A DNA stretch of 62,369 bases. It comes from an uncultured Eubacteriales bacterium (GTDB taxonomy: Bacteria; Bacillota; Clostridia; Lachnospirales; Lachnospiraceae). The stretch spans positions 1 through 62,369 of the forward strand of contig CASDVE010000020.1 of the NCBI GenBank assembly GCA_949284175.1, read 5' to 3'. The notes below the pieces were generated by a model. It did not search any database and had not been told where the DNA came from. It saw only the letters and a list, made by a program, of their open reading frames with translations. Of this stretch, positions 1 to 7,912 are shown in pieces; the first letter of the stretch is position 1, and every line of letters starts with the position of its first letter. The position numbers and the translations under genes are program-made.

Positions 1-185
1 GTTCGCGGGCAGTCGTCATAAACTTATGCAAGCATAGTTTCTGACTCGTTGCCTTCGCGTAAAATAGAAATGCAAGCATTTCCGCTTGACTTATGCCTTT
101 CACGTAAATATGACATAGGCTGTTATAAAATAACTTTTTTATAACAGCCATGGTTTAAATCTTTCTTTTATATGTAATTCTTATA
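1..185. other. Non-coding stretch with small palindromes
   Basis: No coding region is supported here. The 10-mer ATGCAAGCAT occurs twice (26-35 and 70-79), each inside a larger near-palindrome (about 21-41 and 67-82). A hairpin follows at 118-149. The stretch lies downstream of the last glycan gene on the minus strand. Confidence 0.5.
118..149 (-). terminator. Hairpin downstream of glycan operon, possible terminator
   Basis: A 13-bp perfect inverted repeat (GGCTGTTATAAAA and its complement) with a 6-base loop lies 37 bases past the stop of the last minus-strand gene. No clean T-run follows the stem on the minus strand, so it is a weak or atypical intrinsic terminator, or an RNA-stabilising hairpin. 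Confidence 0.4.
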
Positions 186-962
186 CTATCTCTTTGTAGA
201 TTGTACCGTAAATGCTCTTGATAAATAAGGAACAATGATCTCATCAGAATCACCAATTTTATCTTCGATCTTACGAATAATTTCTTCAAAGACTTCTTGT
301 CCTGCTTGTGCTTGGATATCATTTACGGATCTCCATGCCCCAATGTATCTTTCTTTTGTCATTACTGCTTCATGACTTCCTTCGATCAAAAATAAATCTT
401 TAAAATATTCTGTGCAAAGTAATTTTTGTTCCATATCTTTCATATTCATTCTTGAACCAGAAGAAACTCTTTTTAGATTTGGTACCATTTCTTTGATCAT
501 AGCCTCAATTTCCATATGCCACTCGCTTTTCTCAATATCTCTTGGATTCCAAATGGCGGTAAAGAAACCACCTGGTTTTAGAATTCTATGAAATTCTTTT
601 AAAGCAACTGGTGCATCTGTCCAATGAAAAGAAGAACCCATAAGCACCCAGTCCACACTATTATCTGGTAACTCTGTCACTTCTGCTGTTCCTTTTGACC
701 AAAGAAACTTGGTATTTCCTTTGAAGATTTCCATACCAGCAGAACGCATAGCATCATTTGGTTCTACCGCATACCCTTTCAGTCCGATGTTGGCAAGATT
801 TTCTGTAAGTTTACCTGTTCCAGCCCCTACATCAGCAACTTTCTCACAGGATCTTCCTAGTTGCTTTTCAATATAAGCTAAAATAACATTTAAAACGACT
901 TCTGAATATCCTGTACGGTTTTTATAACTTTCTGCTAATAATGTAAAATCTCCTAATTTCAT
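186..962 (-). CDS. Class I SAM-dependent methyltransferase
   Basis: A 258-residue cytosolic methyltransferase of the UbiE/Methyltransf_11 type. The SAM-binding motif I (ADVGAGTG) lies near residues 43-50, an acidic ribose-binding residue follows in AVEPNDAM, and the post-I motif RILKPGG lies near residue 126. It is a clear paralogue of the next gene upstream (986-1753), sharing the VEPNDAM, GSSF, RILKPGG and IWNxRD blocks. The start has a GAAAGGA ribosome site. It is the last gene of the glycan island, so methylation of a sugar or a sugar precursor is inferred; the substrate cannot be read from the sequence. Confidence 0.8.
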   Translation of the reverse strand: MKLGDFTLLAESYKNRTGYSEVVLNVILAYIEKQLGRSCEKVADVGAGTGKLTENLANIGLKGYAVEPNDAMRSAGMEIFKGNTKFLWSKGTAEVTELPDNSVDWVLMGSSFHWTDAPVALKEFHRILKPGGFFTAIWNPRDIEKSEWHMEIEAMIKEMVPNLKRVSSGSRMNMKDMEQKLLCTEYFKDLFLIEGSHEAVMTKERYIGAWRSVNDIQAQAGQEVFEEIIRKIEDKIGDSDEIIVPYLSRAFTVQSTKR

Positions 963-985
963 TTTATTTTTTTCCTTTCATCGCT

Positions 986-1753
986 CTATTTTTTCGAACG
1001 AGCTATCCAGATTCTTGTTGTATATGGCACAACAATATATTCCTTCTGATAACTCTCTACATATGTTCGAATTTCTCTATTTATTTTATCAAATACTTCT
1101 TTTGATTGGCGATAAACGGTGCCATGAGATTTCCATCCTTCAATAAAATCTTCCGCTAATATTGTATGTTCTATCCTTCCTGAAACAAATTGTACTTCTT
1201 GAAATAGTCCTGACTGATTGATAACTTCTGTCTGCTCTTCTCTTCTTGTCCCATAAGAATAATCATCAATATTTTGTTTAATAATATCTTCGATTCCCTT
1301 TTGAAGTGGATCTTCCAAATCTCTATGATTCCACATACAAGCAAAATATCCACCTGGTTTTAAAATTCTATCTGTTTCTTTTAACGCAAGTTGTCGATCA
1401 CATACATTAAAAGATGAACCAAATGTTACAAGATCAAAGAAATTGCTTTCCATCCCTGTATTCTCTCCAACGCCTTCAAACCACTTTACATTTGGATATT
1501 CCTTTGTTCGATTGATTCCATTTGCTCGCATTGCATCATTAGGCTCTACCGCATATACATCCAATCCCTCTTTTGCAAGTTCTAAGGTAAGGTGTGCTGC
1601 TCCAGCTCCTACATCACAAACACTTGATACCCCCCCCCGGAAATTTTTTCCAACTTTTGTTATTTCAAACATTTTTTGAATTGCTTTTGGTGCATATTCT
1701 GGTCTTTTTAAATATGCCTCTGCAAGATTTGTATAATCCCATTCTGTTTTCAT
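986..1753 (-). CDS. Class I SAM-dependent methyltransferase with internal poly-G tract
   Basis: About 255 residues when started at the ATG at 1753, which has AAAGGAG 9 bases upstream; an in-frame start at 1789 overlaps the preceding gene and lacks such a site. Motif I (CDVGAGAA), VEPNDAM and RILKPGG are present, and the protein is paralogous to the 186-962 product. A run of nine G (1630-1638 on the minus strand) encodes the FRGGVSS segment just before motif I. In this sequence the tract leaves the frame open. One added or lost G would remove the whole SAM-binding domain, which suggests phase-variable expression. The substrate is unknown, presumably a glycan sugar. Confidence 0.8.
   Translation of the reverse strand: MKTEWDYTNLAEAYLKRPEYAPKAIQKMFEITKVGKNFRGGVSSVCDVGAGAAHLTLELAKEGLDVYAVEPNDAMRANGINRTKEYPNVKWFEGVGENTGMESNFFDLVTFGSSFNVCDRQLALKETDRILKPGGYFACMWNHRDLEDPLQKGIEDIIKQNIDDYSYGTRREEQTEVINQSGLFQEVQFVSGRIEHTILAEDFIEGWKSHGTVYRQSKEVFDKINREIRTYVESYQKEYIVVPYTTRIWIARSKK
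1630..1638 (-). repeat. Homopolymer tract G9 (C9 on plus strand)
   Basis: Nine consecutive C on the plus strand inside a methyltransferase gene, in DNA that is otherwise about one third G+C. Tracts of this kind slip during replication in phase-variable surface-glycan genes. Here the frame is open (ON). Confidence 0.85.
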
Positions 1754-1788
1754 TGATAAATTCTCCTTTTCTTTTTTTATTCTATACA

Positions 1789-2298
1789 TTATTTTTTAAA
1801 AAAATCTTTTAATAAAGATACTTGTTGCTCCGGAGTTTTTTCTCCGTTATTATATAAAATAAAATCTGGAGTTTTTGGTTCCTCCATTTTTATATGAATT
1901 CCAACCAAATTATTTTCTTTTCCAATACAAGAATTTGTATAGAGATTTTTCTGATCCCGTTTTTTTAATGTTTCCATGCTCACTTTCACATAAATTTCAT
2001 AATAATCTTTTATATTTTTCCTGTTCCACTCCCTCACTTCATCAAACATTGAAATTGTACAACATACAACATGAATCTCTTGTTCCGATAACATCTTACA
2101 AAGCTTTGCGTTTCTCATTGCACTTTTTCTTCTATCTAATTCAGTATATCCAAGATCATTACCAAACACTTCCCGCAAAATATCTCCATCCAAAAACACG
2201 ACATTTTGAAATTGTGTTCTTAAATAAGAATACCACATTTTCCCAATCGTGGTTTTCCCAGCTCCTGAGAGTCCTGTAATCCAATATACATCTGCCAT
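1789..2298 (-). CDS. Adenylylsulfate (APS) kinase-like protein
   Basis: A 169-residue P-loop kinase close to CysC in length and motifs: Walker A GLSGAGKTT at residues 9-17, LDGDILR near 36-42, YTELDRRKSAMRNA, and RDQKNLY near residue 114, matching the family RDxKGLY block. CysC makes PAPS from APS. No sulfotransferase, ATP sulfurylase or sulfate reduction gene is seen nearby, so it may instead phosphorylate another small substrate for the glycan. The start has GGAG upstream, and its stop lies 35 bases before the methyltransferase start at 1753. Confidence 0.75.
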   Translation of the reverse strand: MADVYWITGLSGAGKTTIGKMWYSYLRTQFQNVVFLDGDILREVFGNDLGYTELDRRKSAMRNAKLCKMLSEQEIHVVCCTISMFDEVREWNRKNIKDYYEIYVKVSMETLKKRDQKNLYTNSCIGKENNLVGIHIKMEEPKTPDFILYNNGEKTPEQQVSLLKDFFKK

Positions 2299-2349
2299 AT
2301 TTTAATTCTCCAGTTATAATAAATTCTCCTTATCAACACATCTAGAATT

Positions 2350-3114
2350 TTATCTCCACGGAGCTCTTCCTTCATTCCATAACTTCTCTAAATAATCTCT
2401 ATCATGAATATTATCCATTGGGGACCAAAATCCATCATGTGGATATGCAGCTAATTCCTTATCTTTTACTAGATTTTCAAATGGAATAGTCTCTAACATA
2501 GAAGTACCATCATCTAAATAATCAAAAACTTTTGGCTCCATAACCATAAATCCCATATTCACCCATGCTTGATCCATTCTAGCTTTTTCTTTAAATCCTT
2601 GAATCTCAAATGTTTTTTCATCTAGTTTCAAAGCTCCAAATCTTCCTTCTGGTCTTGTCATAGATAATGTTACTATCTTTTTATGTTGTTTATGAAATTC
2701 TATCAACTTAAAAAGATCCACATCAGCCACTCCATCACCATACGTCAACATAAATGGCTCTTCACCTAAATACGCTCTCACCTTTAAAATTCTTCCTGCT
2801 GTTAGTGTATTTAAACCAGTATTTACTAATGTCACTTTCCATGGTTCAATCTGTTTATGGCAATTTACTTCTTCCGCCGCTAAATTAAAACTCATATTTG
2901 CTTGATATATAGAATAGTTTATAAAATATTCCTTTATCATATGTCCTTTATATCCACAACAAACAATAAATTCATAAAAGCCAAATTTTGAATACCAATT
3001 CATAATATGCCAAAGAATTGGTTTTTCTCCAATTGTAACCATTGGCTTTGGGCGCATTTTTGATTCTTCGCTAATACGTGTTCCTTTTCCACCTGCTAGA
3101 ATCACTACTTTCAT
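2350..3114 (-). CDS. rfbF: Glucose-1-phosphate cytidylyltransferase
   Basis: 254 residues, full length for RfbF. It transfers CMP from CTP to glucose-1-phosphate to give CDP-glucose, the entry to CDP-deoxysugars. The nucleotide-binding loop LAGGKGTR (residues 6-13), the RPKPM lysine block, TYGDGVADVD (metal-binding Asp) and GFKEK (catalytic Lys) are all present, as is the family C-terminal block ending in APWR. A degenerate paralogue lies immediately upstream (3165-3908). No CDP-glucose 4,6-dehydratase (RfbG) is found in this window, so the next pathway step must be encoded elsewhere or be replaced. Confidence 0.92.
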   Translation of the reverse strand: MKVVILAGGKGTRISEESKMRPKPMVTIGEKPILWHIMNWYSKFGFYEFIVCCGYKGHMIKEYFINYSIYQANMSFNLAAEEVNCHKQIEPWKVTLVNTGLNTLTAGRILKVRAYLGEEPFMLTYGDGVADVDLFKLIEFHKQHKKIVTLSMTRPEGRFGALKLDEKTFEIQGFKEKARMDQAWVNMGFMVMEPKVFDYLDDGTSMLETIPFENLVKDKELAAYPHDGFWSPMDNIHDRDYLEKLWNEGRAPWR

Positions 3115-3164
3115 AATAAAATACTCCTTTATTTATCTCTGTATGGAACTTTTACATCAATAGA

Positions 3165-3908
3165 TTAACTCCATATTTTCCATGGTGTTTCGTTCTCGTC
3201 CCACATTTGTTGTAAATTATTTTTATCTCTTTTTGTTTCAACTAGTGTCCAAAATCCTTCATGTTTATATAGAGCAATTTCGTTCTTCTGATTTAATCGC
3301 TCAAACAATCCATTCTCCAAATATGATTCCCCTTTATCTAAATAACTAAAAATATCTGATTCACACAACATAGTACATGCATTTACCCATGATTGTGAAT
3401 TATCATCTTTATCCAGTTTTAGAAGAGAATTTCTTCCCGCTGGTTTTGCTGCCGCAACTGTAAGTATTTTTTTTTCAAGTCTATGATGTTTCTCTAACTC
3501 TTTTATATTTATATTAGAAATACAATCTCCATAGTTTATAAAAAATGCTTCGTTTTTTACATATTCTCTTATTTTTAAAATCCTTTCAGAAACGCTGGTA
3601 TAAAGCCCTGTATCAATAATAGAAACATTCCAATCTTCAGTCCTTTTTTTATGTATTTCCACTTGATTTGTCTGTAAATTGACAGTAATATCCGATTCAT
3701 AAATATAATAATTCATAAAATATTCTTTTATCATCTTGCTCTTATAACCAGCACATATAATAAAATCATTATATCCATAATAAGAATATTGTTTCATAAT
3801 ATGCCAGAGCAAAGGTCTGCCACCTAACTCAACCATAGGCTTTGGTATTCCCTCTAAATCTTCATTAATAGAACTTGGCCATCCACCTGCTAGTATTACT
3901 ACTTTCAT
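3165..3908 (-). CDS. Degenerate glucose-1-phosphate cytidylyltransferase paralogue
   Basis: 247 residues, aligning end to end with RfbF next door (PKPMVELGG, WHIMKQYS, GYKSKMIKEYF, APWK-like end). Key residues are lost: the GxGTR nucleotide loop reads GGWPSS, the YGDGVADVD metal block reads YGDCISNIN, and the FKEK lysine block is missing with a local deletion. The frame is intact and the start has a GGAGGAA site 4 bases after the upstream gene. It is either a non-catalytic regulatory partner of RfbF, a nucleotidyltransferase of changed specificity, or a decaying copy. A run of nine A lies inside the gene near 3472. Confidence 0.75.
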   Translation of the reverse strand: MKVVILAGGWPSSINEDLEGIPKPMVELGGRPLLWHIMKQYSYYGYNDFIICAGYKSKMIKEYFMNYYIYESDITVNLQTNQVEIHKKRTEDWNVSIIDTGLYTSVSERILKIREYVKNEAFFINYGDCISNINIKELEKHHRLEKKILTVAAAKPAGRNSLLKLDKDDNSQSWVNACTMLCESDIFSYLDKGESYLENGLFERLNQKNEIALYKHEGFWTLVETKRDKNNLQQMWDENETPWKIWS

Positions 3909-3911
3909 CCG

Positions 3912-4790
3912 TTATTCCTCCATAAGATCTTTTATACCATTGTATAAATCTATACTTGGATTCCACCCTGGTAAACAGACACCTTGTCGATACACTTTCA
4001 TAACTTCCCTTTTTCTATATGGACGCTCTCCCCAATGAATTAATAGTTTCTTTCCGCTAACTTCTTCAAAAATATGAGCTATCTCTTTTAAAGAATGAAT
4101 TTCATTTGGCAATAAATAATATTTTTCATACTTTTCCTTCATATTTTGGAACATATTTACAGTTATGCCATATGCTTGTACTACATCATCAATATGCAAA
4201 AGTCCTATTTCTTGCTCACCTTTTGACATGGCAATCTCTTCTTGTGTATTAATGATTTCTGCAAATTTAGAAATGATCTTTCCTCTTGTATCATTTTTTC
4301 CATAAGTATCATATAAAACTAATGTAATTGCTTTTAATCCCTCTGCCTCAACATAATACTTAATAATATCTTCAACCACTTTTTTTGTAGCAGCATATAA
4401 ACAACTTGGATTATATTCCTCATTATTATAATGCTCCCATACCGTTGATGTATTAATAAAATTAGTGACTCCTGTGCGACTCATTGCTTCCAATATGTGT
4501 GTAGAAAACCTAATATTACTATCTATTAAATTATCAACTTGAGAATACATATGTTCTGATACAAAAAAAGCAGCAGTATGAATCACTACATCTGGCTTTC
4601 TCTTGTTAAAAAATTCTATAAGTTCTGTCACATTTCCATTATAAACACAATACTCTATATTATTCTTATCTAACTGCTTTGTATTAGAATTTTCTCTAAC
4701 TATTGCATATATTTCATATTGTTTCTCATTAAAATGCTTCACTAAGTTAGAACCAAGAAAACCTGTGGCACCTGTTATCACTATTTTCAT
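3912..4790 (-). CDS. NAD(P)-dependent sugar epimerase/dehydratase or reductase (SDR)
   Basis: 292 residues of the extended SDR family. The Rossmann motif GATGFLG lies at residues 7-13, HTAAF marks the strand-4 region, and the catalytic set is a Ser/Thr in NTSTVW followed by YAATK (YxxxK). The layout resembles CDP-paratose synthase (RfbS) and other 4-ketoreductases, which fits between RfbF and the RfbC-type epimerase, but the exact reaction is inferred. Only 3 bases separate it from the degenerate rfbF copy. The start has AGGAGTG. Confidence 0.75.
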   Translation of the reverse strand: MKIVITGATGFLGSNLVKHFNEKQYEIYAIVRENSNTKQLDKNNIEYCVYNGNVTELIEFFNKRKPDVVIHTAAFFVSEHMYSQVDNLIDSNIRFSTHILEAMSRTGVTNFINTSTVWEHYNNEEYNPSCLYAATKKVVEDIIKYYVEAEGLKAITLVLYDTYGKNDTRGKIISKFAEIINTQEEIAMSKGEQEIGLLHIDDVVQAYGITVNMFQNMKEKYEKYYLLPNEIHSLKEIAHIFEEVSGKKLLIHWGERPYRKREVMKVYRQGVCLPGWNPSIDLYNGIKDLMEE

Positions 4791-4821
4791 TTTTTACACT
4801 CCTAATTATTCTTTTGCCATT

Positions 4822-5379
4822 TTACTTCAATTCACAAAACTCTTTATATGTGCTCCATTTTTTGTCTTTTTCTGATAAAATGACTTCCTCCACTCTTTCT
4901 AATGGCCAATCAATTTTCAAATCCTCGTCATTCCAAATTAAACCTTTCTCATCCTCTGGAACATATTCTCCATCACAAGTATATGTGATTACGACTTGTT
5001 CAGATAGAGCTAAAAATCCATGAGCAAATCCCTTTGGAACATAATACATTTTTCTATTTTCTCTGGATAAAATAACTCCTCTCCACTGACCAAAAGTAGA
5101 TGAATCTTTTCTTAGATCCACCGCCACATCATAAATCTCTCCTTCTAACACTCGGATCAACTTCGCCTGTGGATACTCTTTTTGCATATGCAGTCCTCTA
5201 AGAACTCCCTTTGAGGATTTTGATTCATTAATTTCGGTTACGTTCAAATCAATTCCAATATTCTTTAAAAGATTCTTCTCAAAGCTCTTTAAAAAATATC
5301 CTCTATGATCCTCAGCTACAACTGGACTTATAATTTTTAAACCTTCAATCCCTGTTTCTTCATACATGAATTCTGCCAT
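4822..5379 (-). CDS. rfbC: dTDP-4-dehydrorhamnose 3,5-epimerase family protein
   Basis: 185 residues, the usual RfbC/RmlC cupin length. It should epimerise C3 and/or C5 of a nucleotide-linked 4-keto-6-deoxyhexose. The catalytic His is in LRGLHMQ, with KLIRV, PKGFAHGF, TYTCDGEY and the PEDEKGLIWND block all conserved. With RfbF and a C-methyltransferase around it, the substrate may be a CDP- rather than dTDP-linked sugar; this is inference. No rmlA, rmlB or rmlD partner is in the window. Confidence 0.85.
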   Translation of the reverse strand: MAEFMYEETGIEGLKIISPVVAEDHRGYFLKSFEKNLLKNIGIDLNVTEINESKSSKGVLRGLHMQKEYPQAKLIRVLEGEIYDVAVDLRKDSSTFGQWRGVILSRENRKMYYVPKGFAHGFLALSEQVVITYTCDGEYVPEDEKGLIWNDEDLKIDWPLERVEEVILSEKDKKWSTYKEFCELK

Positions 5380-5393
5380 CTATATCCCTCTTT

Positions 5394-6683
5394 CTATTTT
5401 TTATTATACCGTATAATGGCATCTTGCCATTGTCTTATCCACTCATCTTCTGGAAAATATCGATAAAATTGTAAAAAAGAACTTTTATTTTGTTCACAGA
5501 AAATCGGAAAATTATTGCATATGTATTGTACATTTTCTGGACTACAATTTAACAAAAACTTTCTTTCATTTTCCCCAACAAAATTTAAAAAATATTGTTC
5601 TATTGTTTCATATTCAAATCTCAATTCTATTTTTTCTTCTGCTAATAAAGGCTCTAATACAAAATTTAATTTTTCTATATTATCTTTTAAATTATATTTT
5701 TCTTTTATACTATTCTTAGCCGATTCACCTAGCTGTTTTGCTAATTCTCTATCTTCACATAACTTGATAATTTTTTCTACATAATCTTCCATATTATCAG
5801 CTAAAAGTCCATTTTTTTCATTATCAATAATGTATTTTTCTGTGGATTGATTTAAACACACTATTGGAATTCCAACTGACATTGCCTCTAATATAACATT
5901 TTCAGTAGAACCAAAATGAAAAGGATTCAAAGGATATCCAAACACATCTATGTTCTTCAAACATTCTTCTATACTTGGTAAAAACCCTGTGAAATTAAAA
6001 TATTTTTCTATATGTTTCTCATTTATTTTTTCCAATATCCAACTTGTATCTTCCATATTACCTATCATTAAAAATTCAACTCTTTTTAACCTTTTAATAA
6101 TACGTTCACAAGCTTGAATAAATTCATTATTTAATTTACTCTTTGTAAATGTCCCTACATATCCTATAATATACTTTTCATGGATAGAATAATCCTGCTT
6201 TTCATCATAACTTTTCAGTTCTCCTAATCCATAAATAACATCGGATTTTTTCTCCAAATATTCTTTCTGTTCCAAATTACTATTATATTTTTCATATGAA
6301 TAGGGTGTTGTAAATAATACCCTTTTAAATTTCTCCAAAAATTCAAAAGGTACATTAGGATATGTACAACCCGACACGTGTATCCAAATCACATATCTTC
6401 CTTTCACTTTTGGAAATTCCATAAAAAATTTTCCCATCACTGGATGATCCCACCAGTGCAAAATAACAACATCCGTACTTGCTATCCTATTATCAATTTC
6501 TTTTATGCTAGGAACTTCTAAAACAGATATGTTTTCTTTTTTACACTTATCAGCATATATACTATTTTTAGGACTTTCCAATAAAAGAATCGTATGTGCA
6601 TTTTTAGTATCATTTAATACCGTATCGGAAATCGCCTTTCCAACACCTCCACCCATATGTGAAGTAATATGCAATATTTTCAT
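5394..6683 (-). CDS. GT4-type (GT-B fold) glycosyltransferase
   Basis: 429 residues. The N-terminal HITSHMGGGVGKA glycine loop and the C-terminal block with GSTENVILEAMSVGIPIVC (the E-x7-E-like donor-binding motif) near residues 258-276 are typical of retaining GT4 enzymes. No signal peptide or membrane span is seen, so it acts in the cytosol, probably adding a sugar to flagellin or to a lipid carrier. About 90 extra residues after the GT domain match nothing I recognise. The start ATG follows AGAAAGGA. Confidence 0.8.
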   Translation of the reverse strand: MKILHITSHMGGGVGKAISDTVLNDTKNAHTILLLESPKNSIYADKCKKENISVLEVPSIKEIDNRIASTDVVILHWWDHPVMGKFFMEFPKVKGRYVIWIHVSGCTYPNVPFEFLEKFKRVLFTTPYSYEKYNSNLEQKEYLEKKSDVIYGLGELKSYDEKQDYSIHEKYIIGYVGTFTKSKLNNEFIQACERIIKRLKRVEFLMIGNMEDTSWILEKINEKHIEKYFNFTGFLPSIEECLKNIDVFGYPLNPFHFGSTENVILEAMSVGIPIVCLNQSTEKYIIDNEKNGLLADNMEDYVEKIIKLCEDRELAKQLGESAKNSIKEKYNLKDNIEKLNFVLEPLLAEEKIELRFEYETIEQYFLNFVGENERKFLLNCSPENVQYICNNFPIFCEQNKSSFLQFYRYFPEDEWIRQWQDAIIRYNKK

Positions 6684-6704
6684 GCTAAAGTCCTTTCTAT
6701 AAAA

Positions 6705-7844
6705 CTACACTTCAAATTCTCTTTTACTCAATGCGTCTACCTTATTATGCAGACCCATTTTTCTAATTTGTTTTTCAATGGAATCCTTATACATAACCGG
6801 AAGAATCAATATTGTATCATCCACTCTGTTTTCTTTTATTATCGTTTCTGGTGATACAATCGTAAATATTTTATGATTGATTTCATACTGTATTCCCTGC
6901 CTACCTGGATTGCTATCTACCAGGTATTGAATATTACACCCATTCATAGCACTGCTAAGTAACTGAGCTGTTGAAGCTCCAATTCCCCACAATATTAATG
7001 GTTCTTGTGACACAACATATCGTTCCATAATATTACCAATTTCTCTTTGACATTTTTCTAAATACGCTTTTGTCTTCTCTAAGGCAATTGTATCATAAAG
7101 CAATTCTTTACAATCTCCGCCTTTTCTATATGTCATATAAACAGAAGGATATACCCCTCCATTTTTTCCATTGCCTTTTAAATATTTTCCTCTATTCAAT
7201 ATTTCTAAACCAAATTTTCGTGCTATATTTTCTAACGTTACTTCTGTCATATGAATAACATGTTCATAAGTATAATAAAAATATGGTACTTCATCATAAT
7301 CCACATATCCTGTTAAATCCGGAACTTCAATAAATAGGACTCCATCATCTTTTAACATATTAAGAGAATTTGTAATTACTAATTCTATATCACAAAAATG
7401 CTCTAATGTATGTGATAATACAACAAGATCATATTGATTATTTAATATTTCCTGTTCTTGATAACAATCTCCTTTTATTGCTCTAATTCCTCTATCTTCA
7501 CATCCTTGAATACACTTATCAGAATATTCTAATACAAATACATCAGAATATCCTTTTTTATCTTTTAGATACTCCATAAACTCACCTTTTGCACCAGCAA
7601 TATCTAAAATTTTACTATCTTTATGAATGTAATTTTTCACACAGTCATATAAATGTTCAAAGTAATCTCTAGCTCCTCTTTCTCCATGTAATACAACATA
7701 GTCAATTGGATTGCTAACATCTGAACAATAATACTCGTTGTAATTCTCTTTCGTCGCATCCATATCGAGATAAATCAGACCACAACGATTACAAGAGCTA
7801 ACATAACTATCACATTCAGGAAAATTATTTCCCATCACTTTCAT
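6705..7844 (-). CDS. Sugar C-methyltransferase-like protein, N terminus probably cut
   Basis: 379 residues from the first in-frame ATG. There is an N-terminal CNRCGLIYLD knuckle, a SAM domain (ILDIAGAKGEF, LSHTLEHF, LKDDGVLFIEVP), and a C-terminal Rossmann-like part (LWGIGAST, YLVDSNPGRQG, SPETI). This is the three-part layout of TylCIII-type sugar 3-C-methyltransferases. The first half of the zinc knuckle (CCLCH) is encoded in frame upstream of this ATG (about 7886-7900), but no usable start codon lies between it and an in-frame TGA. The chosen start lacks a good ribosome site, so the real start may have been lost. Confidence 0.7.
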   Translation of the reverse strand: MKVMGNNFPECDSYVSSCNRCGLIYLDMDATKENYNEYYCSDVSNPIDYVVLHGERGARDYFEHLYDCVKNYIHKDSKILDIAGAKGEFMEYLKDKKGYSDVFVLEYSDKCIQGCEDRGIRAIKGDCYQEQEILNNQYDLVVLSHTLEHFCDIELVITNSLNMLKDDGVLFIEVPDLTGYVDYDEVPYFYYTYEHVIHMTEVTLENIARKFGLEILNRGKYLKGNGKNGGVYPSVYMTYRKGGDCKELLYDTIALEKTKAYLEKCQREIGNIMERYVVSQEPLILWGIGASTAQLLSSAMNGCNIQYLVDSNPGRQGIQYEINHKIFTIVSPETIIKENRVDDTILILPVMYKDSIEKQIRKMGLHNKVDALSKREFEV

Positions 7845-7912
7845 ATTAGAACATAATTTATATAATCTTGTCTTTTCTTTTGAATGACATAAACAACAAT
7901 TATCTCACTTAT

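Noticed and set aside
3465..3480. A9 run in the degenerate rfbF copy as a phase-variation switch
   Set aside because: A/T runs of this size are common in this A/T-rich DNA and the frame is intact, so it is not singled out as a switch.
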